This document shows positions 1 through 9,625 of a DNA stretch of 64,000 nt, one piece after another. Location: assembly GCF_001571365.1 (NCBI RefSeq), contig NZ_BCTQ01000032.1, forward strand, positions 1-64,000. Reading direction: 5' to 3'. The DNA is from Achromobacter denitrificans NBRC 15125 (GTDB taxonomy: Bacteria > Pseudomonadota > Gammaproteobacteria > Burkholderiales > Burkholderiaceae_B). The notes below the pieces were generated by a model, which did not search any database, had not been told where the DNA came from, and saw only the letters and a program-made list of their open reading frames with translations. Each line of letters opens with the position of its first letter. Position 1 is the first letter of the stretch. The position numbers and the translations under genes were made by a program.

Positions 1-37
1 TTCTTGCCTAGGAACTGCCGCGCTCCACCCATCCTAC
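1..37. repeat. right edge of a palindromic repeat element (partial)
   Basis: The terminal motif (CGCTCCACCCATCCTAC) matches the right edge of the complete element at 149-333 and, with one G/C difference, the edges of the array units at 61885-62531. The rest of this copy lies outside the window. Confidence 0.75.
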
Positions 38-108
38 GCTTCCAGGTGGTCGTGCGCGCGGTGCTGCGTTTCGGCGCCGTGGTCGCGGCCTGGATCTTCA
101 CCCGCTGA
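1..108 (+). CDS. possible 3' end of an unidentified CDS
   Basis: Frame 1 is open from the window edge to a TGA at 106-108. Its last residues are hydrophobic with scattered Arg (VVVRAVLRFGAVVAAWIFTR), which resembles a membrane-protein C-terminus. The first 37 bases of this frame, however, are the edge of the dispersed palindromic repeat found elsewhere in the window, so the reading frame may simply run through a repeat inserted into or beside an older gene. I do not recognise the product. The sequence left of the window would decide whether this is a real gene end. Confidence 0.3.
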   Translation, partial: FLPRNCRAPPILRFQVVVRAVLRFGAVVAAWIFTR

Positions 109-124
109 AGCCTTCGCAGCGGCG

Positions 125-148
125 AAAAAAAAGGGCCCCGTGGGGGCC
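125..148 (-). terminator. intrinsic terminator of the TPR-ppi-lpxH operon
   Basis: On the minus strand a GC-only hairpin (arms GGCCCC and GGGGCC, 134-148) is followed by eight T residues (complement of the A-run 125-132). It lies beyond lpxH and beyond the palindromic repeat, so the repeat would be part of the lpxH 3' transcript. Confidence 0.7.
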
Positions 149-333
149 GTAGGATGGGTGGAGCGCGAGAGTTCTTAAGCCAGAAAACCGCCATCCATCG
201 CGCGAAACCCATGCGGCCATGGGCAGACTGGTTTTGGGTCTATGCCGGGCACCGTCTGCCCACTGCCGCATGGGTTTCGCGCGTTGAGCACCGGGGGTCT
301 TGCTCAGGAACTGCCGCGCTCCACCCATCCTAC
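149..333. repeat. palindromic dispersed repeat, complete copy
   Basis: The copy starts GTAGGATGGGTGGAGCGCG and ends with the complementary CGCTCCACCCATCCTAC. An inner inverted pair (GCGCGAAACCCATGCGG at about 199-215 against CCGCATGGGTTTCGCGC at about 265-281) lets the whole unit fold into one long interrupted hairpin. It belongs to the same family as the array at 61885-62590. Its right edge overlaps lpxH: the lpxH TAG (332-330) is read from the repeat's terminal GTAGG. Confidence 0.85.
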
Positions 334-1097
334 GTTTCTAAATCGTAGAACTCCAGGCCGTCGCGGTCGATGACCAGCCAGCCGCCGCGCGGCGGGTTGG
401 CGTGGTCGCAGTCCCAATCGGGCAGCACCCAGCGTTCGCATTTCCTGCCGTCGACGGCCAGCACGTGGCGGGCCGGGCGGTGCGTGTGGCCGTGGATCAG
501 CACGCGCACGCCCGTGTCGCGGAAGGCCTGTTCGACGGCGCCGGCGTTGACGTCCATGATTTCCATGGATTTCGTCTGGTTGGCCGCCTGGCTTTCGCCG
601 CGGGCCTGCTGCGCCATCGCCAGCCGTTCAGGAATGGTCTTGGCCAGGAATTCGGCCTGCCACTGGGGGTTGCGGACCATCTGGCGGAACTGCTGGTACG
701 CGGCGTCGTCGGTACAGTATTCGTCGCCGTGCGTCAGCAGGATCGGGCCGAAGTCCGTTTCCAGCAGCGCGGGCTCCGGCAGCAGCCGGGCGCCCAGCGC
801 CTGGGCGAGTTCCTCGCCGATGAGGAAGTCGCGGTTGCCGCGGCCCAGCCAGACTGGGATGCGCGCGGCCGTGTCGCGAAGCGCCGTCAGCGCCGTGGCA
901 AGCCACGGCGGCGCGGCGCGGATCACGTCGTCCCCGATCCAGGCATCGAAGATGTCGCCCGGCAGCAGCAGGGCGGCAGCTTCTTCCCGGGCCGCCTCCA
1001 GGAAGGCCAGGAAGGCCTCCGAAGTCGCCGGCGTGGCCGGCCCCAGGTGCAGGTCGGACGCCAGCCAGACGGGGCCGGGCAGGCTGATCTTATTCAA
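330..1097 (-). CDS. lpxH: UDP-2,3-diacylglucosamine hydrolase LpxH
   Basis: A 255-residue calcineurin-like metallophosphoesterase of the lipid A pathway. It cleaves the pyrophosphate of UDP-2,3-diacylglucosamine to give lipid X and UMP at the inner face of the cytoplasmic membrane. The dinuclear metal motifs appear in order: SDLHLG near residue 14, [11 protein letters not shown] near 47, GNRD near 86, THGDEYC near 121 and a late GHTHRP. Length is normal for the family. The only start that keeps the first metal motif is TTG at 1097, which overlaps the stop of the preceding ppi gene by 8 bases, suggesting coupled translation. The stop codon lies inside the edge of a dispersed palindromic repeat. 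Confidence 0.95.
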   Translation of the reverse strand: MNKISLPGPVWLASDLHLGPATPATSEAFLAFLEAAREEAAALLLPGDIFDAWIGDDVIRAAPPWLATALTALRDTAARIPVWLGRGNRDFLIGEELAQALGARLLPEPALLETDFGPILLTHGDEYCTDDAAYQQFRQMVRNPQWQAEFLAKTIPERLAMAQQARGESQAANQTKSMEIMDVNAGAVEQAFRDTGVRVLIHGHTHRPARHVLAVDGRKCERWVLPDWDCDHANPPRGGWLVIDRDGLEFYDLET

Positions 1098-1737
1098 GAA
1101 CTTCGGCCTTCTCGATGATGACGTCTTCGTTCGGGACGTTCTGGTGGAAGCCCTTGTTGCCGGTCTTCACGCCCTTGATCTTGTCGACCACGTCCGTGCC
1201 TTCGGTCACGGTGCCGAACACGGCGTAGCCCCAGCCGTTGGGGGTAGGGGCGGTGAAGTTCAGGAAGTCGTTGTTGGACACGTTGATGAAGAACTGCGCC
1301 GTGGCCGAGTGCGGATCGCTGGTGCGGGCCATAGCCAGGGTGTACTTGTCGTTCTTCAGGCCGTTGTTGGCCTCGTTCTCGATGGGGGCATGGGTCTGCT
1401 TCTGCTTCATGCCGGGTTCGAAGCCGCCGCCCTGGATCATGAAGCCATCGATCACGCGATGGAACACCGTGCCGTTGTAGAAGCCTTCCTTCACGTAGGT
1501 CAGGAAGTTCTCGACGGTCTTGGGCGCCTTGGCGGCGTCCAGGGTGATGACCATGTCGCCTTGGTTCGTTTGAAGCTTGACGCGGGGATTGGTGCTCATG
1601 GCTTTTGTGCCTTCAGAGGTGGAGGTGGAGGAATTGGCCGCCGGGGCGGCGCTGACGAGCGCCGGCGCGAATGCGGCCAGCGCGAACGAGCACGCCGTCA
1701 GGCGCAGCAGGTGGAGAGGGGAGAAGCGGGACATCAT
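1090..1737 (-). CDS. ppiB: cyclophilin-type peptidyl-prolyl isomerase with N-terminal signal peptide
   Basis: A 215-residue protein. Residues from about 47 are a complete cyclophilin domain with [14 protein letters not shown] and ATAQFFINV, so it should catalyse prolyl cis-trans isomerisation. Before it lies a basic start, a hydrophobic segment ([13 protein letters not shown]) and a Ser/Thr-rich linker, predicting export to the periplasm. The start at 1737 shares an ATGA overlap with the upstream TPR gene. An internal ATG at 1599 has a GAAGG ten bases upstream and would give a 169-residue form beginning [10 protein letters not shown], like a stand-alone cytoplasmic PpiB. Both an exported and a cytoplasmic product are therefore possible. 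Alternatively the gene is a fusion left by recombination between neighbouring ppiA and ppiB copies. Confidence 0.92.
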   Translation of the reverse strand: MMSRFSPLHLLRLTACSFALAAFAPALVSAAPAANSSTSTSEGTKAMSTNPRVKLQTNQGDMVITLDAAKAPKTVENFLTYVKEGFYNGTVFHRVIDGFMIQGGGFEPGMKQKQTHAPIENEANNGLKNDKYTLAMARTSDPHSATAQFFINVSNNDFLNFTAPTPNGWGYAVFGTVTEGTDVVDKIKGVKTGNKGFHQNVPNEDVIIEKAEVLE

Positions 1738-2417
1738 TTGCCTTGTTTATCCTTCAACATGGTTTCGACTTCACGGGCCTTGTCCTGCATGCCGGGCACG
1801 CCGTCGCTGGCGGCCTTCTTGTAGGTGCGCAGGGCCTGCAGGAGCTGCAGGTCGCCCAGGTTGGCGCGCGCGGCGGCGTAGTTCGGGTCGGCGCGCAGGG
1901 CCATCTGGAGGGCATCCTGCGCTCTTTCGAGTTCGCCGCGGCCCGCATATAGAGCCGCCAGATTGTTCCAAGGTTCCGGAAGCTCCGGGAACCGGGTGGT
2001 CATTTCGTTGTAGACGTCGATGGCCTCGTTGGTGCGGTGCAGGGCGGCCAGCGCGCGCGCGTGCTGGAACATCAGCTGCACGTCGGTGCCGCGCTGGTCC
2101 TTGGTCTCGGCCAGGCGTTTCTCGATCAGCGCCAGCGCCTCTTCGTCGTCGCCGCGGTTGAGCAGGCGCTCGATGTGGGTGGTGATCTGCGAAGCCGAGG
2201 GCGTCAGCCGGGTGTCCACGCCGGGCTTGGCGGCTTCCAGCAGCTTGGCGAGGCTGTCCCAGCCGCCTTCGGGCGGGATGGGATCCAGGGTGGTGCGGCT
2301 GGCATTGGGGTTTTCGCCGCCGCCGCCGGCCATGGACTGGGCAAAAGAGGCTCCAACCGGCGCGCTCGCCAGGGCCAGAGCGAGCAGGGCGACGCGAAAG
2401 CGCGGCTTGATAGTCAC
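1734..2417 (-). CDS. exported tetratricopeptide-repeat protein
   Basis: I chose the GTG at 2417, which gives 227 residues beginning VTIKPRFRV and a clear signal peptide ending near ASFAQS. A GGA lies about seven bases upstream. A longer frame reaching 2696 would run across the cysS promoter region and into the cysS start, and adds only low-complexity residues. After a Gly-rich linker the protein carries TPR-like helices ([56 protein letters not shown]), typical of a protein-protein scaffold, here probably periplasmic. The gene heads the TPR-ppi-lpxH operon and diverges from cysS. The specific partner is unknown. Confidence 0.8.
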   Translation of the reverse strand: MTIKPRFRVALLALALASAPVGASFAQSMAGGGGENPNASRTTLDPIPPEGGWDSLAKLLEAAKPGVDTRLTPSASQITTHIERLLNRGDDEEALALIEKRLAETKDQRGTDVQLMFQHARALAALHRTNEAIDVYNEMTTRFPELPEPWNNLAALYAGRGELERAQDALQMALRADPNYAAARANLGDLQLLQALRTYKKAASDGVPGMQDKAREVETMLKDKQGK

Positions 2418-2694
2418 GTGGTCATCCGTTAAAAGTCGTGGCGGGTCATCGCTTACGCGCGCGACCGGGCCGCTTGCTATACTTGACGACCACCATTTTA
2501 GCCCCGGTTGGGTTTTGGCTCGACATCGGGGCAAGAGGCCCGGGCGTATTGTCGACGAGATCGCCGGAAATGGGGTGGGGATGCAAAACCCAGGATCGCG
2601 ATCCGATCCGGCGGCACGCGTCGAAGGTATTTTCCTTCGACGGCAACTTTCCGCAACCGCCACGGAAAATTTAGACAAAGCCGAATAAAGCGCC

Positions 2695-4149
<1,455 letters not shown>

Positions 4150-4169
4150 GCCGCCAGGATACGCCCGCC

Positions 4170-4811
4170 ATGTCCACCGACCTTGAGATTCCCAAGCCCG
4201 AGTATTGGGAAGCCGCCGTAGCCCACTTGATGCGGCGCGACCGCATCCTGAAGAAGATCATCCCCCAGCACCCGGAGGTCTGGCTGACCTCGCGCGGCAC
4301 GCCTTTCGTGACGCTGGCGCGGGCGATCATCGGGCAACAGATCTCCCCCAAGGCGGCCGATGCCGTCTGGACCAAGTTCATCGACGCCGTGGGCAAGCGC
4401 CCCACGCCCGTCGCCGTGCTGCGCGTCGGCCTGGACGGCCTGCGCGCAGCCGGCCTGTCGCAGCGCAAGGCCGAGTACGTCGTCGACCTAGCCGTGCATT
4501 TCGGCGAACGGCGGGTGCACCCCGAGAAATGGGCGGCCATGGACGACGAAGCCGTCATTTCCGAGCTGGTCGCCATCCGCGGCATCGGACGCTGGACGGC
4601 GGAGATGTTTTTGATTTTCAATCTGCAGCGGCCTGACGTTCTGCCGCTGGATGATCCCGGGTTGCTCAAGGCAATCTCGCTACACTATTTCAGCGGCGAG
4701 CCTGTCTCTCGCTTCGAGGCTCGCGAAGTCTCGTTGGCGTGGCAACCCTGGCGTACCGTGGCGACCTGGTATCTGTGGCGCAGTCTGGAACCGACTCCGG
4801 TCCAGTACTGA
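4170..4811 (+). CDS. HhH-GPD DNA glycosylase, AlkA-like (3-methyladenine type)
   Basis: A 213-residue base-excision repair enzyme removing alkylated purines from DNA. The helix-hairpin-helix is GIGRWTAEMFLIF, followed after a short loop by VLPLDD, whose Asp is the expected catalytic residue. The earlier LARAIIGQQIS segment is also typical of the AlkA/DNA-3-methyladenine glycosylase II fold. The N-terminal AlkA accessory domain is absent, giving the short form. I chose ATG 4170, which has AGGA about ten bases upstream; the in-frame ATG at 4134 lies inside cysS. The gene sits 36 bases before accA on the same strand. Confidence 0.88.
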   Translation: MSTDLEIPKPEYWEAAVAHLMRRDRILKKIIPQHPEVWLTSRGTPFVTLARAIIGQQISPKAADAVWTKFIDAVGKRPTPVAVLRVGLDGLRAAGLSQRKAEYVVDLAVHFGERRVHPEKWAAMDDEAVISELVAIRGIGRWTAEMFLIFNLQRPDVLPLDDPGLLKAISLHYFSGEPVSRFEAREVSLAWQPWRTVATWYLWRSLEPTPVQY

Positions 4812-4847
4812 CGCAGGCCAGGCAGCCCATCTACGGAACCACACTAC

Positions 4848-5813
4848 ATGCGCAATACATTTCTGGAATTCGAACAACCGCTCGCCGAGCTTGAGAACAA
4901 GATCGAGCAGCTGCGCTACGTGCAGGCCGATTCGGCGGTGGACATCTCCGACGAGATCGGACGTCTGCAGCAGAAGAGCCAGACCTTGGCCAAGGAGATC
5001 TACGCCAAGCTGACGCCCTGGCAGACGGCCCTGGTCGCCCGCCATCCCCAGCGCCCCTACACGCTGGACTACGTGCGCGAAATGTTCACCGATTTCCACG
5101 AGCTGCACGGCGACCGCATGTACGCCGACGACCAGTCCATCGTGGGCGGCCTGGCGCGTTTCAACGGCACGCCCTGCATGGTCATCGGCCATCAGAAGGG
5201 CCGCGACACCAAGGAACGCGCCGCCCGCAATTTCGGCATGCCGCGTCCCGAAGGCTACCGCAAGGCCCTGCGCCTGATGCGCCTGGCCGAGAAGTTCGGC
5301 ATTCCCGTGTTCACCTTCGTGGATACCCCGGGCGCCTATCCCGGCATCGGCGCCGAAGAGCGCGGCCAGTCCGAAGCCATCGGCCATAACCTGTACGCCA
5401 TGGCCGAGCTGAAGGTTCCCGTGATCTGCACGATCATCGGCGAAGGCGGGTCGGGCGGCGCCCTGGCCATCGCCGTGGGCAACGCCGTGCTGATGCTGCA
5501 GTACGCCACCTACGCCGTGATCTCGCCGGAAGGCTGCGCGTCCATCCTGTGGCGCAGCGCCGAGAAGGCGCCGGAGGCGGCCGAGGCCCTGGCCATCATC
5601 GCCCCGCGCCTGAAGGACCTGGGCCTGGTGGACCGCGTGGTCAACGAGCCGGTGGGCGGCGCCCACCGCGATCCGCGCGTCATGGCCCGCCTGCTGCGCC
5701 GCGCGCTGGGCGACGCCCTGCGCCAGCTCCAGGGCATGACGCCCGAACAGCTCGTGGAACAGCGCGTCCAGCGCCTGCTGTCCTACGGCGCCTTCCAGGA
5801 AGTGCGCGCCTGA
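4848..5813 (+). CDS. accA: acetyl-CoA carboxylase carboxyltransferase subunit alpha
   Basis: A 321-residue subunit of the AccA2D2 carboxyltransferase, which moves the carboxyl group from carboxybiotin to acetyl-CoA to make malonyl-CoA, the first step of fatty acid synthesis. Recognisable segments are the N-terminal helical region ([18 protein letters not shown]), the crotonase-fold core with [40 protein letters not shown] and [11 protein letters not shown], and the [10 protein letters not shown] segment. Length and start are typical. accD is not in the window, as is usual for this family of bacteria. It lies between the glycosylase and tilS on the same strand. Confidence 0.97.
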   Translation: MRNTFLEFEQPLAELENKIEQLRYVQADSAVDISDEIGRLQQKSQTLAKEIYAKLTPWQTALVARHPQRPYTLDYVREMFTDFHELHGDRMYADDQSIVGGLARFNGTPCMVIGHQKGRDTKERAARNFGMPRPEGYRKALRLMRLAEKFGIPVFTFVDTPGAYPGIGAEERGQSEAIGHNLYAMAELKVPVICTIIGEGGSGGALAIAVGNAVLMLQYATYAVISPEGCASILWRSAEKAPEAAEALAIIAPRLKDLGLVDRVVNEPVGGAHRDPRVMARLLRRALGDALRQLQGMTPEQLVEQRVQRLLSYGAFQEVRA

Positions 5814-5874
5814 GGCCGCGCAGGGCGCCGGCTTCGCGCCGGCGCCTCGGCCACGCGCCACGCCTCCTCCCCTC

Positions 5875-6939
5875 ATGACTGCCCCCGACGCGCCCGGCAC
5901 CCCCGAGCCGACCGGGGCGGATCCGTCTCCTGCGCTGCCCCTGTCTCCCGAGCTGGCCTCAGCCTTGCGCCGCGCGCTGCTGGCGCTGCCCGAGCGTCCG
6001 GCGCGCATCGCGGTGGCGGTGAGCGGCGGCGCGGACTCGGCCATGCTCGCCGTGCATGCGGCGGCCGTGGCGCGGGAGCTCGGCATCGGCATCGCGCTGT
6101 TCCACGTGCACCACGGGCTGCAGGCCAGCGCCGACGAATGGGGGCGGCAGGTGCGCGTGCTGGCGGAGCGCCTGGCGCTGCCCCTGTCCGAAGCCCGCGT
6201 CGACGTCGCGCTGGGGGCGGGCAAGGGCATCGAGGCCGCCGCTCGCGACGCCCGCTATGCCGCGCTGGCCCGTCTGGCCGGCGAGCACGGCATCCGCCAC
6301 GTGCTGCTGGCCCATCATCGCAACGACCAGGCGGAAACCGTGCTGCTGCGCCTGCTGCGCGGAACGGGCCTGGTGGGCATGGCGGCCATGAAGCCCGTCT
6401 CGGCGCGCGACGGCGTGGTCTACCTGCGTCCCTGGTTGGAACTCGGGCGCGAAGCGATCCTGCGGGCCGCCGACGACGTCGAGGCCGCCTGCGGCTGGCG
6501 TCCCGTACAGGACCCCACCAACGCCGATCCCCGCTACACCCGCGCCGCGCTGCGAGAACTGCTGGCGCCGGCGCTGGACGCCCGCTGGCCGGGGTGGCGG
6601 GCCATCGTCGCCCGGCACGCGCGCCACATGGCGCAGGCGGCCGAGATCCTCGATGAGGTAGCGCGGGAAGATTTCGCGGCGCTCGACCCCAGCCCGGACG
6701 GCGCCAGTTTTTCGCTGAAGGCGTGGCGCGGCCTGTCGGAAGCGCGGCAAGCGCACGTGCTGCGCCATTGGCTGGAGCGCAACGGCGCCCGCATGCCCAC
6801 GGATGCCCGCATGCAGGACCTGCTGCGCCAGCTGCGCGGGTTGCACAGCCTGGGACACGACCGCCAACTGCGGGTAGAGCAGGCGGGCCACGTCATCCGC
6901 TGCCACCGGGGGCGGGTCTGGGTGGAGCCCAGGGCCTAG
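5875..6939 (+). CDS. tilS: tRNA(Ile)-lysidine synthetase
   Basis: A 354-residue ATP-dependent enzyme that attaches lysine to C34 of the tRNA-Ile CAU anticodon, converting it to an AUA reader. The PP-loop ATP motif is SGGADS at residues 50-55, and LAHHRNDQAETVLLRLLRGTGL is the conserved downstream segment. The C-terminal part is shorter than in E. coli TilS, and the N-terminus carries a Pro/Ala-rich extension of about 20 residues. No clear ribosome-binding site precedes ATG 5875, so the start could be slightly different. It lies 61 bases after accA, probably in one transcript. Confidence 0.93.
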   Translation: MTAPDAPGTPEPTGADPSPALPLSPELASALRRALLALPERPARIAVAVSGGADSAMLAVHAAAVARELGIGIALFHVHHGLQASADEWGRQVRVLAERLALPLSEARVDVALGAGKGIEAAARDARYAALARLAGEHGIRHVLLAHHRNDQAETVLLRLLRGTGLVGMAAMKPVSARDGVVYLRPWLELGREAILRAADDVEAACGWRPVQDPTNADPRYTRAALRELLAPALDARWPGWRAIVARHARHMAQAAEILDEVAREDFAALDPSPDGASFSLKAWRGLSEARQAHVLRHWLERNGARMPTDARMQDLLRQLRGLHSLGHDRQLRVEQAGHVIRCHRGRVWVEPRA

Positions 6940-7115
6940 GGCCTATCTGGGGACGCTGGCTCCAGGCGTTTCGTGGCGCATTCGCCGCGAAAACCGCCGG
7001 AATTACCGCGGTATGGACGGAAAATTGCGCAAACTGCGCAAAATTTTACCGTCGCGCTAGAATATACGGCTTTGCCCGTCAACCTTTTGCGGCGGGTCCC
7101 CAGCCAGAGTACGAG

Positions 7116-8381
7116 ATGTCCCTGATCGTTCACAAATATGGCGGTACTTCGATGGGCTCGGTCGAGCGCATCAAGAACGTGGCGCGCCGCGTCGCGAAGT
7201 GGCACGCCGCCGGCCACCAGGTTGTCGTTGTTCCGTCGGCGATGGCGGGCGAAACCAATCGCCTGCTGGGCTTGGCGCGCGAGATTTCGCCGCAGCCCGA
7301 CAATCGCGAGCTCGACATGATCGCCGCCACCGGCGAGCAGGCCAGCAGCGGCCTGCTGGCCATTGCCTTGCAGGCCGAAGGCGTGCCGGCGCGCAGCTAT
7401 GCCGGTTGGCAGGTGCCCGTGCGCACGGATTCGTCCTTCACGAAAGCCCGCATCAGCTCCATCGACGACGCCCGCATCCGCGGCGACCTCGATGCCGGCC
7501 GCGTGGTCATCGTCACGGGCTTCCAGGGCGTCGATCCCGAAGGCCACATCACCACGCTGGGCCGCGGCGGTTCCGACACCTCGGCCGTGGCCGTGGCGGC
7601 CGCCATCAAGGCCGACGAATGCCTGATCTACACCGACGTGGACGGCGTCTACACGACCGATCCGCGCGTGGTGCCCGAAGCGCGCCGCATGGCCGTCGTT
7701 TCCTTCGAGGAAATGCTGGAAATGGCGTCGCTGGGTTCCAAGGTCCTGCAGATCCGCTCGGTCGAATTCGCCGGCAAATACCGTGTGCCGGTCCGGGTCC
7801 TGTCCTCGCTGACCGACCCGCTTATCCCGCTCGATGAAGAAATGGTCTCGGGCACGCTGATTACTTTTGAGGAAGACGAAAAAATGGAAGCCGCCGTTGT
7901 CTCCGGCATCGCCTTCAGCCGCGACGAAGCCAAAATCACCCTGCTGGCCGTTCCGGACAAGCCAGGTATCGCCTTCTCCATCCTGGGTCCGGTCGCCGCC
8001 GCCAACATCGACGTCGACATGATCGTGCAGAACCAGTCCGTGGCCGGCACGACCGATTTCTCGTTCACCGTGAATCGCAACGAGTTCGCGCGCGCCGTGG
8101 ACCTGCTCAAGCGCGAAGTCATCCCCGCCGTGGGCGCTCGCGAATTGTCCACCGACGAGAAGGTCGCCAAGGTCTCCATCGTCGGCATCGGCATGCGCTC
8201 GCACGTGGGCGTCGCCAGCCTGATGTTCCAGACGCTGTCGCAGGAAGGCATCAACATCCAGATGATCAGCACCAGCGAGATCAAGACCTCGGTGATCATC
8301 GACGACAAGTACATGGAACTGGGCGTGCGCGCGCTGCACAAGGCCTTCGGCCTGGACCAGGCGCCGGCCGAGAAGGCCTGA
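7116..8381 (+). CDS. lysC: aspartate kinase
   Basis: A 421-residue enzyme phosphorylating aspartate, the first step toward lysine, threonine, methionine and diaminopimelate. The kinase domain has KYGGTSM at residues 7-13, the central TLGRGGSDTSAVA and YTDVDGVYTTDPR. Two C-terminal ACT domains follow (around LLAVPDKPGIAFSILG and SIVGIGMRSHVGVASLMFQTL), consistent with feedback control by lysine and/or threonine. The start at 7116 gives the usual Met-Ser-Leu-Ile-Val-His-Lys beginning; a longer frame from 6723 overlaps tilS and is rejected. The 176 bases upstream are AT-richer, with an inverted TGCGCA pair and TAGAAT near 7060, a plausible own promoter. Confidence 0.97.
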   Translation: MSLIVHKYGGTSMGSVERIKNVARRVAKWHAAGHQVVVVPSAMAGETNRLLGLAREISPQPDNRELDMIAATGEQASSGLLAIALQAEGVPARSYAGWQVPVRTDSSFTKARISSIDDARIRGDLDAGRVVIVTGFQGVDPEGHITTLGRGGSDTSAVAVAAAIKADECLIYTDVDGVYTTDPRVVPEARRMAVVSFEEMLEMASLGSKVLQIRSVEFAGKYRVPVRVLSSLTDPLIPLDEEMVSGTLITFEEDEKMEAAVVSGIAFSRDEAKITLLAVPDKPGIAFSILGPVAAANIDVDMIVQNQSVAGTTDFSFTVNRNEFARAVDLLKREVIPAVGARELSTDEKVAKVSIVGIGMRSHVGVASLMFQTLSQEGINIQMISTSEIKTSVIIDDKYMELGVRALHKAFGLDQAPAEKA

Positions 8382-8450
8382 AGATAAGGCTTCGGCACGA
8401 TTTTTTTCGCGATGTATGCCGCGAGGCAGCAAGAGTGTAAAAAGTCGTGC

Positions 8451-8456
8451 TAGAAT
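8451..8456 (+). promoter_or_regulatory. -10 element of tRNA-Ser
   Basis: TAGAAT lies 12 bases before the mature tRNA 5' end, as expected for a tRNA promoter. I saw no convincing -35 at the standard distance. Confidence 0.5.
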
Positions 8457-8468
8457 CTCGTTCTCTTC

Positions 8469-8561
8469 GGAGATGTGCCCGAGAGGCTGAAGGGGCTCCC
8501 CTGCTAAGGGAGTATGTGGCTAAAAACTGCATCGTGGGTTCGAATCCCACCATCTCCGCCA
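8469..8561 (+). tRNA. tRNA-Ser (anticodon GCU)
   Basis: A 93-base type II tRNA with encoded CCA. The acceptor arms GGAGATG and CATCTCC pair perfectly, the anticodon stem-loop centres on CTGCTAA (anticodon GCT), a long variable arm follows, and the T-arm is GTGGGTTCGAATCCCAC. It reads AGC/AGU serine codons. It lies at the left border of the AT-rich segment, a common place for island integration, but I found no copy of its 3' end near the right border. Confidence 0.97.
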
Positions 8562-8601
8562 GATTCTCTCCGAGCCGGTTCCGACCGGCCCCGGAGATAA
8601 G

Positions 8602-8636
8602 AAACCCGCAATCGCGAAAGTGATTGCGGGTTTTTT
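8602..8636 (+). terminator. intrinsic terminator after tRNA-Ser
   Basis: Arms AAACCCGCAATC (8602-8613) and GATTGCGGGTTT (8622-8633) pair perfectly around an 8-base loop and run into six T residues. Confidence 0.92.
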
Positions 8637-8639
8637 CAT

Positions 8640-9625
8640 TATCTTATCGTTGTCTCCCAGGATTCAGTAAGTCTCGGTATCCAACGGCCTTGTTTGGCGC
8701 CAGAGGAGTCTACTCGTGGACAGGAGCAAGCCAACGTCTGAGTGGTACGGCTCTGAAGAAACACGCCGAGGTCAAATCGGGCGTAGCTAAGATGAGTCAC
8801 GCGGTCTACCCTTGCGACCTAAAGCGGAGGCGTTGGATACGCATCGAAGGCAACCTGAGCCGAGACTCACTGTGTACACAGACAGGTGTAGTAGTGCAGG
8901 TTGAAGGGGTGCTAGCTACCTCCACGAATACCTCGCTCCTGGAATCGTCGCATTTCTTCATTTTCAACGTCCGACGTGCAGAACGAGCGGAGCTCAGCAG
9001 ATGTCCGGGATCATGGCCGAGCCCGGTCGTCGCGTAGCGCAATAACGTCAGGAAATGCGGAATGTAAGGCCAAGCACCGGGATACCTACAATTCCGTACG
9101 GCAATCAATGGATGCGGCCAGCAACTCCTGAGTTCCACCAAATCCGCTATGGGCGCAGAGGCTTGTTCCGTTAGTCCAACACGTCAACTCAGCTTGACCT
9201 GCCACTCATAGCCGTCGCGGCGAGACATCTCATCTATGGATAGGCGACGCGCCAGGGCTTGAATCTAAAACTACTTGGTTTCGACCCAGATGATGACTTT
9301 GAAGCGAAAGTGGCGGTGAAAATATAGTCGAACTAATCTTTTCTTTGTCGACCTATCTCTGAACTATGTTGGGAATGGCAGAGAGAGCGAAAGCTCCGTA
9401 GAAAAAATGATCTGGCACATTTTCTGGTCGGGGTTTGAAAAAAAAAGGGGGCGGATTGTGAGCCGCCCTTCGCTCTGGGTGTGAAAGGAAGATGTTCTTC
9501 CCCGAAACGGAAGGAAGAAGGATGTCTACTTTTGCATGATTGACGGTTCTTTGATTCAAATGAAAAATAAAGGACGCCAGATCAGTACTGCTTAGTTTCG
9601 TTATATCCAATAGAGATGGCATCGA
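8640..9625. other. about 1 kb without a supported gene, left part of the AT-richer island
   Basis: Short frames exist on both strands (for example 8624-9037 plus and 8806-9141 minus). None has a ribosome-binding site with a recognisable protein, and they overlap each other. Base composition drops visibly relative to lysC. The stretch may be decayed integration debris behind the tRNA, or hold the promoter of the 9626 operon. The only clear signal is a minus-strand terminator at 9438-9468. Confidence 0.5.
9438..9468 (-). terminator. orphan intrinsic terminator on the minus strand
   Basis: Read on the minus strand, GGGCGG and CCGCCC pair around a short loop and are followed by a run of at least nine T residues (plus-strand A-run 9438-9446). 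No gene on the minus strand lies immediately upstream, so it may end a small RNA or be a leftover from island decay. Confidence 0.6.

Noticed and set aside
370..1824. A 484-residue plus-strand open frame.
   Set aside because: It is antisense to lpxH and ppi and shows only low-complexity, Arg/Ala/Ser-rich translation typical of GC-rich antisense.
6723..7115. Longer lysC frame.
   Set aside because: It overlaps tilS, and the standard LysC N-terminus begins exactly at 7116.
8624..9141. Open frames behind tRNA-Ser (137 residues plus strand, 111 residues minus strand).
   Set aside because: They overlap each other, have no motif, and one begins inside the tRNA terminator.
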